This document shows, in pieces, positions 40,438 through 50,136 of a DNA stretch of 64,000 bases. The notes under the pieces are model-generated. The model was not told where the DNA came from. It ran no database searches and was given only the letters and a program-made list of their open reading frames with translations. A program made the position numbers and the translations under genes. Within the stretch, counting starts at the first letter, position 1. Each line of letters begins with the position of its first letter. This stretch comes from Thalassobellus sp050294475 (GTDB lineage Bacteria > Bacteroidota > Bacteroidia > Flavobacteriales > Flavobacteriaceae), in contig JBNKOE010000024.1 in NCBI GenBank assembly GCA_050294475.1, forward strand, positions 186,001 through 250,000, written 5' to 3'.

Positions 40438-40833
40438 ATGAGTAAAATTTTAGTGATAATTTATTCTTTTTTGATTCTTATTCAAAGTTTCAATATTAAT
40501 TTTGAAGATATTTCAAAATTCAATGCCCTATTGAAACACATTACCTTTCATCAAGAAAACTACGGTGACAATTTTATAGAATTTTTATCTGAGCATTATG
40601 GCGATAAAATGGCCTCTCATGAAAACCAACACAAACAACATGAAGATTTACCGTTTAAAGATAGCCATCATATACTTACACATGTAAACATATCATTTTT
40701 ATTATTCTCATCAATATTAAATCCTTCTATTAATCATCAAATATTAGAAGATGTTTCTATAAATTTCTCTTACAAAGAACCTTTTTCTTTACATGAAAAA
40801 CTTTCTGTTTTTCAACCCCCAAAAATAGCATAA
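40438..40833 (+). CDS. His-rich small exported protein upstream of metal efflux genes
   Basis: The 131-residue protein begins with a hydrophobic signal or anchor (SKILVIIYSFLILIQSFNI). The middle is rich in His and acidic residues: HITFHQENYGDN, SEHYGDKMASHENQHKQHED, DSHHILTHV. It has no Cys. A second hydrophobic stretch at about 88-100 (ISFLLFSSILN) may be membrane-bound. It sits directly in front of the RND pump gene, and small His-rich proteins of this kind recur before such pumps in Flavobacteriaceae. A metal-binding role is likely from context. The exact topology is unsure. Confidence 0.65.
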   Translation: MSKILVIIYSFLILIQSFNINFEDISKFNALLKHITFHQENYGDNFIEFLSEHYGDKMASHENQHKQHEDLPFKDSHHILTHVNISFLLFSSILNPSINHQILEDVSINFSYKEPFSLHEKLSVFQPPKIA

Positions 40834-40912
40834 TTTTTTTTCAGAATTTATTTTATAACTATTCAAAAAATCATTTTTGAGTAGCTTTTATTAATTATTT
40901 ATAAAAAAATCT

Positions 40913-43900
40913 ATGCTAGAAAATTTAATAAAATTTAGTTTAAGAAATAAGCTTGTTGTGCTACTATTCATAGCGTCTGTTATTGGTTTTGGGATTTTCT
41001 CTTTAACACAAATTCCTATTGGCGCTGTGCCAGATATTACCAATAACCAAGTACAAGTTATAACCACTTCAAGAAATTTATCAACACAAGATGTTGAGCA
41101 ATTTATAACATATCCAATAGAACTTGAAATGGCAAATTTACCGGGTGTTGACGAAATTCGTTCGGTTTCAAAGTTCGGTTTATCTGTTGTTACCATTGTT
41201 TTTGAAGATAGACTAGGAACATATCTTCCTAGACAATTAATTGCTGAAAAAATAAAATCGGCAAGCGAAAAAATACCCAATGGTTTTGGTTCTCCAGAAA
41301 TGGGTCCTATTACAACAGGTTTAGGTGAAATCTATCAATATATTTTAGATGTAAAACCCGAATTTAAAGACCGTTATTCTGCTACCGAATTGCGTACCAT
41401 ACAAGATTGGATTGTAAAACGCCAACTTTCTGGAATCCCAGGTGTAGTAGAAGTAAATACTTGGGGTGGTTATTTAAAACAATACGAAGTTGCAATAAAC
41501 CCACAAAAGCTTAAAGCCATGAATATTAATTACATGGATATTTTTAATGCTTTAGAAAAAAACAATAGTGTTGCTGGCGGTGGATATATTGAAAAAACAA
41601 ATAAAGCCTTTTTTATACGAGGTGAAGGCCTCGTAAATTCGTTAACCGACATAGAGAATATTGTTGTAAAAAACGACGGTATACCTGTTTATATAAAAGA
41701 TATTGCTCAAGTTGGTTTTGGTAGAGCTACTCGTTTTGGCGCCATTACTGGAAATGGTGAAGGTGAAAAAGTTCTCGGACAAGTGATGATGCTAAAAGAT
41801 GGAAATTCGAAAGAAGTTATCGATGCCGTTAAAGAGCGTGTAGCATCTATTCAAAGTTCTTTACCCGAAGGTGTTTACATAAACGGCTTTTTAGAACGTA
41901 GCGAACTTATTGGAAAAACAACCTTTACAGTAGCCGAAAATTTAATTTTAGGGTCGCTTATCGTCATATTCGTTGTCGTTTTACTATTAGGTAATTTACG
42001 CTCAGGTTTGGTTGTTGCATCGGTAATTCCATTGTGTTTACTATTTGCTATTTCACTTATGAACATTTTTGGTATTGATGCCAATTTAATGAGTTTAGGT
42101 GCTATTGACTTCGGAATTATTATTGACGGAGCCGTTATTATTGTTGAGTTTATAGCCTTTCAAATCACAAGTCAGAGTGCAAAAATTTCATCACTTTCTA
42201 AATTTGAACAACAAGAACATATTGATACAATTACACATAAAAGCGCCTCTAAAATGATGAATTCTGCCATTTTTGGACAACTTATTATTCTTATTGTTTT
42301 CATTCCAATTTTATCATTAAGTGGTGTAGAAGGTAAAATGTTTAAACCTATGGCGCTAACTTTCAGTTTTGCATTAATAGGTGCCATGATATTTTGTTTA
42401 ACCTATGTGCCTGTTATTTCATCTATGTTTTTAAAACCTAACAAGCAAAGTAATAAAAACCTATCAATTAGGTTAATGAAGCTCTTAACCAAACTCTACA
42501 AACCAAGCATACATTGGGCTTTAGAAAACAAAAAAATCGTGGTTTCACTAGCTGGTCTTTTACTTGCTACCAGTATTTGGCTTTTTACAACTATGGGAGG
42601 CGAATTTGTACCAACCTTAGATGAAGGTGATTTTGTAATTCAGCCCGTTTTAAAAACAGGAACCTCACTGGGAAAAACCATTGAAATAACGACTAAAATT
42701 GAACAAATACTTTTAAATAATTTTCCTGAAGTAGATCAAGTAGTTAGTAGAATTGGTGCAGCAGAAGTACCTACCGACCCTATGAGTATGGAAGAAAGTG
42801 ACGTAATTATTAAACTAAAACCTAAAAATGAATGGGTTTCTGCCGAAAGTAAAGACGAACTAGCCGATAAATTTAAAGAAGCCCTTTCTGTTATTCCAGG
42901 AATGGAAGTAGAATTTACACAACCTATTGAAATGCGTTTTAATGAGCTTATTACAGGTGTTCGTGCCGATGTTGCTATTAAAATTTTTGGTGAAGATTTA
43001 TCAATATTAGCAAGTAAAGCCAACGAAATAAAATCGGCTATTCAGAATGTAGAAGGTGCTTCAGATATCACAATAGAAAAAGTAGAAGGTTTACCGCAAA
43101 TGAGTGTGAAATTCAATAGAAGTAAAATTGCTCGTTACGGATTAAACATTTCAGATGTCAACCAAGTTATATCCATGGGTTTTGCAGGATCAACTATAGG
43201 CACTGTATTTGAAGGTGAAAAACGTTTTGATATGGTAATGCGTTTAGATAATGCGCACAAAACCAATATTAAAAACCTTGAAAATTTATATATAGACACA
43301 CCTAGCGGTATGAAAATTCCGTTAAGTGAATTAGCTGAAATTAAATACACCACAGGACCAGCAAAAATATCTAGAGATGACACCAGACGACGTATTGTTG
43401 TTGGCATAAATGTTAGAAACAGAGATTTACAATCAGTTGTAAATGATGTTAGAAAAATTATAGAAAGCAAAGTAAAACTACCTGTTGGTTATAGCGTAAC
43501 CTATGGCGGTCAGTTTGAAAACTTACAAAGTGCTAAAGCAAGACTTTTAATAGCTGTACCCATTGCACTTATTTTAATTTTTATACTGCTACACTTTGCT
43601 TTTGGTTCTATAAAAGAAGCTGCCATGGTTTATTCTGCTATACCACTTTCAGCAGTTGGTGGTATTTTACTGCTTTGGTTTAGAGATATGCCTTTTAGCA
43701 TATCAGCAGGTGTAGGTTTTATAGCTCTATTTGGTATTGCCGTTTTAAATGGTATTGTTCTAATTGAACATTTTAAAGAACTCAAAGAAGAAGGCATTTC
43801 TAATATTGAAGAACGCATTAAACGAGGCACAGCAGAACGTTTAAGACCTGTTTTATTAACTGCTGCAGCTGCTGCTTTAGGCTTTTTGCCCATGGCTGTT

Positions 43901-45226
43901 TCTACCAATGCTGGTGCCGAAGTACAACGTCCATTAGCAACAGTTGTTATTGGTGGTTTAGTTACTGCAACCATTTTAACACTTATTGTACTACCCGTTT
44001 TATATGCTTGGTTTGAAGAAAAAACAGTAATAAAAATGAATAAAAAATCAATAATCACTGTTGTAATTATTTTATTATCTATAAATATACAAGCACAAAA
44101 CAGTCCTTTAAATGTTAAGGAAGTTATAAATTTGGCTATTGAAAACAATGCGCATATAAAATCATCTTCTTTAAAAACTGATGAAGCTAAATCATTAATT
44201 GGAAGTGCTTATAGCTTCGATAAAACATCAGTATATTATCATTATGACGAAAATAATTTAGCCATAAACAATGAACCCTTAAAGGTTTTTGGCATATCTC
44301 AGGATTTTAAATTTCCAACGGTTTATTTTGCCAAAAAGAAAGTTTATAAAGCAAAATACAATCTTCAAAAATCTAATTATGCCATTACTCTAGAGACTTT
44401 AAAACGTGAAGTATATTTGGCTTATAATAATTTAGTTTATGCTAAAAACAAAGCTAAAACCTATCGCTATTTAGATAGTTTGTATCAAAATTTTGCAAAC
44501 TCAGCAGAACGACGATTTGAATTAGGAGAAACCAATTACTTAGAAATGATAAGTTCTAAATCAAAACAAAAGCAATTGGAAACCATTTACAAACAATCGC
44601 AACAAGCGGTTATTTTAGCTTCAGAACAATTGAAAAAACTGGTTCAAGTTGATAGTTTAACAATTCCTGAAACAACTTTAGAAAAACTTAAATTGAAAAC
44701 CTTGTCTTTAGAAAGAAACCTTGGGCTTTTATATTTTGAAGATTCAAAATCGTATTACAAAGCTTTAAATCAACAAGAAAAACAAAACTTGTTACCCGAT
44801 TTAAGTCTTGAATATTTTCAGGGTACAAATAGTGGTTTAAACGGCAATATCAAAGGATATCAATTGGGTATAAAAATTCCTTTGTTTTTCAGTGGAAATG
44901 CTTCAAAAATAAAAGCTTCAAAAATAGCTAAAGAAGTTATTGAAGCCGATCAACAAGATTATAAACTAAAACTGAAATCAGAATACAATACATTATTAGT
45001 AAAACTTAAACAGCAAGAAGAAGCTCTTGTTTACTATGAAACCCAAGGCAAACAACTTTCAGAAGAAATTATAAAAACAGCGGAACGGACTTTTAAAGAA
45101 GGTGAAATTGATTTCTTTCAATATTTACAAAGTATAGAAACCGCTACCGATATTAAACTTACTTATTTAAACACAATAAACGCTTATAACCAAACGGTAA
45201 TAGCTATAAATTATTTAATACTTTAA
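40913..45226 (+). CDS. Heavy-metal RND efflux pump fused to a TolC-like outer-membrane channel
   Basis: The 1437-residue protein joins two parts. Residues 1-1041 form a CzcA/CusA-type RND pump: IPIGAVPDITNNQVQV, the fourth-helix motif DFGIIIDGAVIIVEF (the DFG-x3-DGA-x3-VE form of divalent-cation pumps rather than the DAA form of CusA), and GGEFVPTLDEGDFV. From Met1042 (ATG at 44036) a TolC-like outer-membrane factor follows, with NVKEVINLAIENNAHIKSS, EKQNLLPDLSLEYFQG and long helices. Met1042 begins a complete signal-peptide-like segment, NKKSIITVVIILLSINIQAQ. This could act as an extra membrane helix that is cleaved to free the channel. The adaptor gene follows after three bases. Confidence 0.93.
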   Translation: MLENLIKFSLRNKLVVLLFIASVIGFGIFSLTQIPIGAVPDITNNQVQVITTSRNLSTQDVEQFITYPIELEMANLPGVDEIRSVSKFGLSVVTIVFEDRLGTYLPRQLIAEKIKSASEKIPNGFGSPEMGPITTGLGEIYQYILDVKPEFKDRYSATELRTIQDWIVKRQLSGIPGVVEVNTWGGYLKQYEVAINPQKLKAMNINYMDIFNALEKNNSVAGGGYIEKTNKAFFIRGEGLVNSLTDIENIVVKNDGIPVYIKDIAQVGFGRATRFGAITGNGEGEKVLGQVMMLKDGNSKEVIDAVKERVASIQSSLPEGVYINGFLERSELIGKTTFTVAENLILGSLIVIFVVVLLLGNLRSGLVVASVIPLCLLFAISLMNIFGIDANLMSLGAIDFGIIIDGAVIIVEFIAFQITSQSAKISSLSKFEQQEHIDTITHKSASKMMNSAIFGQLIILIVFIPILSLSGVEGKMFKPMALTFSFALIGAMIFCLTYVPVISSMFLKPNKQSNKNLSIRLMKLLTKLYKPSIHWALENKKIVVSLAGLLLATSIWLFTTMGGEFVPTLDEGDFVIQPVLKTGTSLGKTIEITTKIEQILLNNFPEVDQVVSRIGAAEVPTDPMSMEESDVIIKLKPKNEWVSAESKDELADKFKEALSVIPGMEVEFTQPIEMRFNELITGVRADVAIKIFGEDLSILASKANEIKSAIQNVEGASDITIEKVEGLPQMSVKFNRSKIARYGLNISDVNQVISMGFAGSTIGTVFEGEKRFDMVMRLDNAHKTNIKNLENLYIDTPSGMKIPLSELAEIKYTTGPAKISRDDTRRRIVVGINVRNRDLQSVVNDVRKIIESKVKLPVGYSVTYGGQFENLQSAKARLLIAVPIALILIFILLHFAFGSIKEAAMVYSAIPLSAVGGILLLWFRDMPFSISAGVGFIALFGIAVLNGIVLIEHFKELKEEGISNIEERIKRGTAERLRPVLLTAAAAALGFLPMAVSTNAGAEVQRPLATVVIGGLVTATILTLIVLPVLYAWFEEKTVIKMNKKSIITVVIILLSINIQAQNSPLNVKEVINLAIENNAHIKSSSLKTDEAKSLIGSAYSFDKTSVYYHYDENNLAINNEPLKVFGISQDFKFPTVYFAKKKVYKAKYNLQKSNYAITLETLKREVYLAYNNLVYAKNKAKTYRYLDSLYQNFANSAERRFELGETNYLEMISSKSKQKQLETIYKQSQQAVILASEQLKKLVQVDSLTIPETTLEKLKLKTLSLERNLGLLYFEDSKSYYKALNQQEKQNLLPDLSLEYFQGTNSGLNGNIKGYQLGIKIPLFFSGNASKIKASKIAKEVIEADQQDYKLKLKSEYNTLLVKLKQQEEALVYYETQGKQLSEEIIKTAERTFKEGEIDFFQYLQSIETATDIKLTYLNTINAYNQTVIAINYLIL

Positions 45227-45229
45227 ACC

Positions 45230-46351
45230 ATGAAACATATATATATCATACTTTTTTTGTTTGCATTTATAGCTTGCAAAAACACAGAAAACAACCAAGA
45301 TTTATTAGAAGAAACTGTTGCTTCAAATGAACTTGTTATTAACAAATTACAATTTGAAGGCGAAAAAATGGCATTAGGAAAGCTAGAAACACAAAACTTT
45401 AACAAAACCATTAAAACTAGCGGAATGATTGATGTACCTCCACATAACAAGGCTAGTATTAGTTCGTTTATAGGTGGTTATATAACCAAAACACCTTTAC
45501 TCATTGGCGATAAAGTAAAAAAAGGACAAATGCTAGTAACGCTTGAAAACCCAGAATATGTTGAGTTACAACAACAATATTTAGAAATTTCTGAGCAGAT
45601 TACGTATTTAAAATCAGAATTTAACAGACAAAAAACACTTTTTGATGAAAAAATAACATCACAAAAAAACTATTTAAAAGCTGAAAGTAATTATAAAAGT
45701 GCCTTAGCACTTTATAATGGTTTACGTAAAAAATTGAGTATGCTAAATATTAATCCGACAACTGTAGAGCATGGAAATATAAGCTCAACTATCAATTTAT
45801 ATGCTCCAATTGATGGTTATGTTACTCAGGTTAATGCTAGTAATGGTTCATATATTTCACCTTCTGATATTATTATGGAAATTATTGACACAGACCATAT
45901 TCACTTAGAATTATCGGTTTATGAAAAAGATATTTTATATATAAAAAAGGGTCAGAAAATAACATTTAAAATCCCCGAAGCTTCCAATGAAACTTTTGAA
46001 GCCGAAGTACATTTAGTAGGCACAACCATTGATGAAACTACGAGAACTGTTAAAATTCATGCACACATCCTTAATGAAAAACAAGCTAATTTTATAGTAG
46101 GAATGTTTGTTGAGGCACAAATAATAACAGAATCTGCAAGCCATTTAGCTTTACCAAAAGAAGCTATTATGGAACAAGATGGAAATTATTTTGCTTTAGT
46201 TTTAAAAAACAAAACAGCTGATAATTATTATTTTGAAAAAGTAAAAGTAGATACTGGAACAGAAACTGAAACTTATACAAGTATTTTAAATACTGAAAAA
46301 TTAATTGATAAAAACATTATAATTAAAGGTGCTTTTATGTTGTTAAATTAA
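45230..46351 (+). CDS. RND efflux periplasmic adaptor (CusB/CzcB type), lipoprotein
   Basis: This is the membrane fusion protein of the efflux system, bridging the RND pump and the outer-membrane channel. The 373 residues have a lipoprotein signal (lipobox FIAC, Cys at 16), then lipoyl-like halves with IGGYITKTPLLIGDKVKKGQ and LYAPIDGYVTQVNASNGSYI around an alpha-hairpin (about 105-165), a beta-barrel domain with RTVKIHAHI, and a membrane-proximal domain with ALPKEAIMEQDGNYFALVL. The gene starts three bases after the pump stop, so translation is coupled. No histidine-rich metal site is seen near the N-terminus. Confidence 0.92.
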   Translation: MKHIYIILFLFAFIACKNTENNQDLLEETVASNELVINKLQFEGEKMALGKLETQNFNKTIKTSGMIDVPPHNKASISSFIGGYITKTPLLIGDKVKKGQMLVTLENPEYVELQQQYLEISEQITYLKSEFNRQKTLFDEKITSQKNYLKAESNYKSALALYNGLRKKLSMLNINPTTVEHGNISSTINLYAPIDGYVTQVNASNGSYISPSDIIMEIIDTDHIHLELSVYEKDILYIKKGQKITFKIPEASNETFEAEVHLVGTTIDETTRTVKIHAHILNEKQANFIVGMFVEAQIITESASHLALPKEAIMEQDGNYFALVLKNKTADNYYFEKVKVDTGTETETYTSILNTEKLIDKNIIIKGAFMLLN

Positions 46352-46377
46352 AGTAGCGAATAGCTAAAATAAAGCTG

Positions 46378-47292
46378 TTAAAGTTGTAACTGGTCTATTT
46401 TATTTAAAACACCTATTATGGCTTTAACAGCTTCTATATAAAATTTTGGATGAATATTTTCATAATCATCTGTAGGTTCATGATAATCTTTATGGTCTTC
46501 AACCCCAAAATATAAGAAAGGAATATCCTTTTTATAAAAGGACGCATGATCTGAGGAATACACCCAATTTTCTAAACCATCATACCCTTGATGACCTTCT
46601 ATAATTTTTATTTTTTCAGTTAGTTTATAATTTGCAATGATATCTTTAAATGCTTTATTAAAAGCAGTTCCAACAATAAATAGCTCATTTTTATCACTTC
46701 TACTAATCATATCTAAATTAATATTGGTTTTAATTTGCTTTAACGGAACTATTGGATGTTTTAAAAAATATTTTGAACCTTGTAAATCTAATTCTTCGGC
46801 ATCAAAAGCTGCTAATATAATGGAATGTTTAGGAGGATTTTTCTTAAAATACTCGGCAAAAGCAAATAATGCACTCAAACCTGAAGCGTTATCATCTGCT
46901 CCATTATATATTTGCCCTTTTTTAATCCCTTCATGATCGTAATGTGCACTTATAACGATATACTTTTCTGGTTTTATAGATCCTTTAACTAAACCTAATA
47001 TATTCGTTCCATAATATTCCTTTTTACCTTTTGTAAAATAAAAAGGTTGCTCATAAGATTTCCCTAAATGAAAAACACCTAAACTATAAAATTGATTTAT
47101 AATATATTTTTGAGTCTTTATAGCACCTTTAGTGCCTGTTCGTCTCCCCTCAAAAGCATCAGAAGATAAAGTCTTTACATGTTTTAATAATGCATCATCA
47201 GAAAATAATAAAGTGTTTTCAACACTTTTAGTTTGCCCTTTAATTTGAAAAAACAAAAAAAGGCACACAATACTTAAATAAAATTTACTCAT
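46378..47292 (-). CDS. Exported M28-family zinc aminopeptidase
   Basis: The 304-residue protein has a signal peptide ending in QIKGQ. Zinc ligands of family M28 can be read in ISAHYDHEG, NGADDNASG, AFDAEELDLQGS, LDMISRSD and SSDHASFYK. Such enzymes remove N-terminal amino acids or dipeptides outside the cytoplasm. The N-terminal block DAFEGRRTGTKG is typical of flavobacterial members. It is convergent with the metal efflux operon. Location in the periplasm or outside cannot be told. Confidence 0.92.
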   Translation of the reverse strand: MSKFYLSIVCLFLFFQIKGQTKSVENTLLFSDDALLKHVKTLSSDAFEGRRTGTKGAIKTQKYIINQFYSLGVFHLGKSYEQPFYFTKGKKEYYGTNILGLVKGSIKPEKYIVISAHYDHEGIKKGQIYNGADDNASGLSALFAFAEYFKKNPPKHSIILAAFDAEELDLQGSKYFLKHPIVPLKQIKTNINLDMISRSDKNELFIVGTAFNKAFKDIIANYKLTEKIKIIEGHQGYDGLENWVYSSDHASFYKKDIPFLYFGVEDHKDYHEPTDDYENIHPKFYIEAVKAIIGVLNKIDQLQL

Positions 47293-47318
47293 CGATTGTA
47301 TTTAGAACTTAAATCTAA

Positions 47319-47348
47319 ACAAAAAACCCAAGCTTTTGCTTGGGTTTT
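47319..47348 (-). terminator. Terminator of the sdhCAB operon
   Basis: AAAACCCAAGC (47323-47333) and GCTTGGGTTTT (47338-47348) form an 11-bp stem with a TTTT loop. On the minus strand it is followed by TTG after the T run. It lies 26 bases beyond the sdhB stop. Confidence 0.9.
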
Positions 47349-47373
47349 AAATTATTACGATGAAATACAAAAA

Positions 47374-48117
47374 TTATGACAAATTCGCTTTCATTAATTC
47401 TCTATTCATTCTTGCTATATTGTCTAATGAAATTCCTTTAGGACATTCCACTTCACATGCACCTGTATTAGTACAGTTTCCGAAACCTTCTAAATCCATT
47501 TGTGCAACCATATTTTTTACTCGATCTGCAGCCTCTACTTGACCTTGAGGTAACAATGCATATTGAGATACTTTAGCTCCAACAAATAACATAGCCGAAG
47601 AGTTTTTACACGTAGCAACGCAAGCACCACAACCAATACAAGTTGCTGCATCCATAGCCTCATCGGCAGCATGCTTAGAAATAGGAATTGAATTCGCATC
47701 TTGAGTATTACCAGAGGTATTTACTGAAATATAGCCTCCTGCATGTTGAATACGCTCAAAAGCTGTTCTATCTACTACTAAATCTTTTATTACTGGAAAA
47801 GCAGCTGCTCTAAATGGTTCTATGGTAATGGTATCGCCATCTTTAAACATACGCATATGTAACTGGCATGTTGTGATACCTCTATCTGGTCCATGTGCCT
47901 CTCCATTAATGTACATAGAACACATACCACAAATACCTTCACGACAATCATGATCGAAAGCTACTGGCTCTTCTCCAGAATTTACAAGTTGTTCGTTTAG
48001 AACATCCATCATTTCTAAAAAAGACATGTGTTCAGAAATATCAGTTACTTTATAATCGACCATTTGACCCTTTGCATTTGAGTCTTTTTGTCTCCAAATT
48101 TTAAGTGTTAAATTCAT
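47374..48117 (-). CDS. sdhB: Succinate dehydrogenase / fumarate reductase iron-sulfur subunit
   Basis: SdhB passes electrons from the FAD subunit to quinone. The 247 residues contain the 2Fe-2S ligands in HDCREGICGMCSMYING with C further on in TTCQLH, then CIGCGACVATCKN for the 4Fe-4S cluster and CTNTGACEVECPKGI for the remaining clusters. It is the last gene of the sdhCAB operon, six bases after sdhA. Confidence 0.97.
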   Translation of the reverse strand: MNLTLKIWRQKDSNAKGQMVDYKVTDISEHMSFLEMMDVLNEQLVNSGEEPVAFDHDCREGICGMCSMYINGEAHGPDRGITTCQLHMRMFKDGDTITIEPFRAAAFPVIKDLVVDRTAFERIQHAGGYISVNTSGNTQDANSIPISKHAADEAMDAATCIGCGACVATCKNSSAMLFVGAKVSQYALLPQGQVEAADRVKNMVAQMDLEGFGNCTNTGACEVECPKGISLDNIARMNRELMKANLS

Positions 48118-48123
48118 AATGTC

Positions 48124-50124
48124 TTATTTGTACGAACGTGTTTTTAATTCGATGTCTTTAAATTCTAATTCTTCTTTGTGTAAAATAGCTTCACTAGGTT
48201 TCCCTGTGTATTCCCATGCAGCAACATACGCAAAGTTTTTATCATCACGTTTTGCTTCGCCATCTTCAGTAACATGTTCTTCACGGAAATGACCTCCACA
48301 AGATTCTTCTCGCTCTAAAGCATCTTTTGCAAATAGCTCTCCTAATTCTAAGAAATCTGCTACTCTACCTGCTTTTTCTAATTCAGGATTCATTTCATTA
48401 GCATTTCCTGGAACTTTTACGTTTTTCCAAAAATCTTCGCGAATTTCTTGAATTTCCTTAATGGCTTCTTTTAATCCTTTTTCGTTTCTAGCCATTCCAA
48501 CTTTATTCCACATAACTAAACCAAGCTTTTTGTGGTAATAATCTACTGAATGTGTTCCGTTATTATTGATGAAGAAATCTATTCTATCTTTAACTTCTTT
48601 TTCAACGGCTTCAAACTCTGGTACATCCGTTGGAATTTTTCCTGTTCTAATATCATCAGCTAAATAATCGCCAATTGTATAAGGTAATACAAAATAACCA
48701 TCTGCCAAACCTTGCATTAAGGCAGAAGCCCCAAGTCTATTAGCTCCATGATCGGAGAAGTTTGCTTCACCAATACAATATAAACCAGGAACGGTTGTCA
48801 TTAAATTATAATCAACCCAAACACCTCCCATTGTATAGTGAGTTGCTGGATAAATCATCATAGGTGTTTTGTATGGATTCTCGTCAACTATTTTCTCATA
48901 CATTTGGAATAAGTTTCCGTACTTAGCCTCTATAATACCTTCTCCTAACTCTGTAATTTTTTCTTTAGAAGGATTAGATATATTATGAATTTTTGCCTGT
49001 TCTTTACCGTAACGTTCAATGGCAGAAGCAAAATCTAAATATACTGCTTCCCCTGTTGCGTTAACACCATATCCTGCATCGCAACGTTCTTTTGCTGCTC
49101 TTGAAGCCACATCGCGAGGCACCAAGTTTCCAAAGGCTGGATAACGACGCTCTAGGTAATAATCTCTATCTTCTTCAGCTATTTCAGTCGGTTTTAATTT
49201 ACCTTGCTGAATTGCTTTTGCATCTTCTAATTTTGCTGGAACCCAAATTCTACCATCATTACGTAATGATTCGGACATTAACGTTAATTTTGATTGGTAA
49301 TCCCCTGAACGTGGAATACATGTTGGATGGATTTGTGTAAAACAAGGATTTGCAAAATAAGCTCCTTTTTTATGAATTTTCCAAGCAGCAGTAGCATTAG
49401 AACCCATGGCGTTTGTTGATAAGAAATACACATTTCCGTATCCTCCAGTAGCAATCACAACGGCATGAGCTGAATGTCTTTCAATTTCACCTGTAATTAA
49501 ATTACGAGCTATAATACCTCTTGCCTTACCATCAATTTTTACAACATCGAGCATTTCATGGCGATTGAACATTTCAATTTTACCACGAGCTATTTGTCTG
49601 TTCATTGCAGAATAAGCTCCTAATAATAATTGTTGTCCTGTTTGACCTTTGGCATAAAAAGTTCTTGATACTAACACCCCTCCAAAAGAACGGTTGTCTA
49701 ACAATCCACCGTAATCTCTTGCAAATGGTACGCCTTGAGCAACACATTGGTCAATGATATTTCCCGACACTTCTGCTAAACGATATACGTTAGCTTCACG
49801 AGAACGATAATCTCCTCCTTTTACTGTATCATAAAATAAGCGATAGTTTGAATCTCCATCACCTTGATAGTTCTTAGCTGCATTAATTCCACCTTGAGCA
49901 GCAATAGAGTGTGCTCTACGAGGTGAATCTTGATAAGCAAATGCTTTTACATTATATCCTAATTCGGCTAATGTAGCTGCTGCCGATCCTCCTGCTAAAC
50001 CTGTTCCTACTACAATAATATCTATATGACGCTTATTTGCTGGGTTTACAAGATTAATTTTATCTTTATATGTTGTCCATTTATCTTTAATTGGACCTTC
50101 TGGTACTCTTGAATCTAAAGCCAT
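48124..50124 (-). CDS. sdhA: Succinate dehydrogenase / fumarate reductase flavoprotein subunit
   Basis: SdhA oxidises succinate to fumarate in the TCA cycle. The 666 residues have the FAD-binding IIVVGTGLAGGSAAATLAEL, HSIAAQGGINAAKNYQGDGD, YGNVYFLSTNAMGSNATAAW, and PATHYTMGGVWVDYN with the substrate-binding His. The C-terminal part ends with the family DFLELGELFAKDALEREESCGGHFR region (split in reading). This is the type paired with a single diheme cytochrome subunit (B-type, as in Wolinella and Bacillus). Confidence 0.97.
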   Translation of the reverse strand: MALDSRVPEGPIKDKWTTYKDKINLVNPANKRHIDIIVVGTGLAGGSAAATLAELGYNVKAFAYQDSPRRAHSIAAQGGINAAKNYQGDGDSNYRLFYDTVKGGDYRSREANVYRLAEVSGNIIDQCVAQGVPFARDYGGLLDNRSFGGVLVSRTFYAKGQTGQQLLLGAYSAMNRQIARGKIEMFNRHEMLDVVKIDGKARGIIARNLITGEIERHSAHAVVIATGGYGNVYFLSTNAMGSNATAAWKIHKKGAYFANPCFTQIHPTCIPRSGDYQSKLTLMSESLRNDGRIWVPAKLEDAKAIQQGKLKPTEIAEEDRDYYLERRYPAFGNLVPRDVASRAAKERCDAGYGVNATGEAVYLDFASAIERYGKEQAKIHNISNPSKEKITELGEGIIEAKYGNLFQMYEKIVDENPYKTPMMIYPATHYTMGGVWVDYNLMTTVPGLYCIGEANFSDHGANRLGASALMQGLADGYFVLPYTIGDYLADDIRTGKIPTDVPEFEAVEKEVKDRIDFFINNNGTHSVDYYHKKLGLVMWNKVGMARNEKGLKEAIKEIQEIREDFWKNVKVPGNANEMNPELEKAGRVADFLELGELFAKDALEREESCGGHFREEHVTEDGEAKRDDKNFAYVAAWEYTGKPSEAILHKEELEFKDIELKTRSYK

Positions 50125-50136
50125 ACTATACTAAGA

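Noticed and set aside
40891..41280. A 129-codon minus-strand frame at the start of the RND pump gene
   Set aside because: It is antisense to the N-terminal part of the pump, which has clear family motifs.
43630..44148. A 172-codon minus-strand frame opposite the pump-channel joint
   Set aside because: It lies fully inside the strongly supported RND/TolC fusion gene and reads as an antisense shadow rich in Ser, Thr and Lys.
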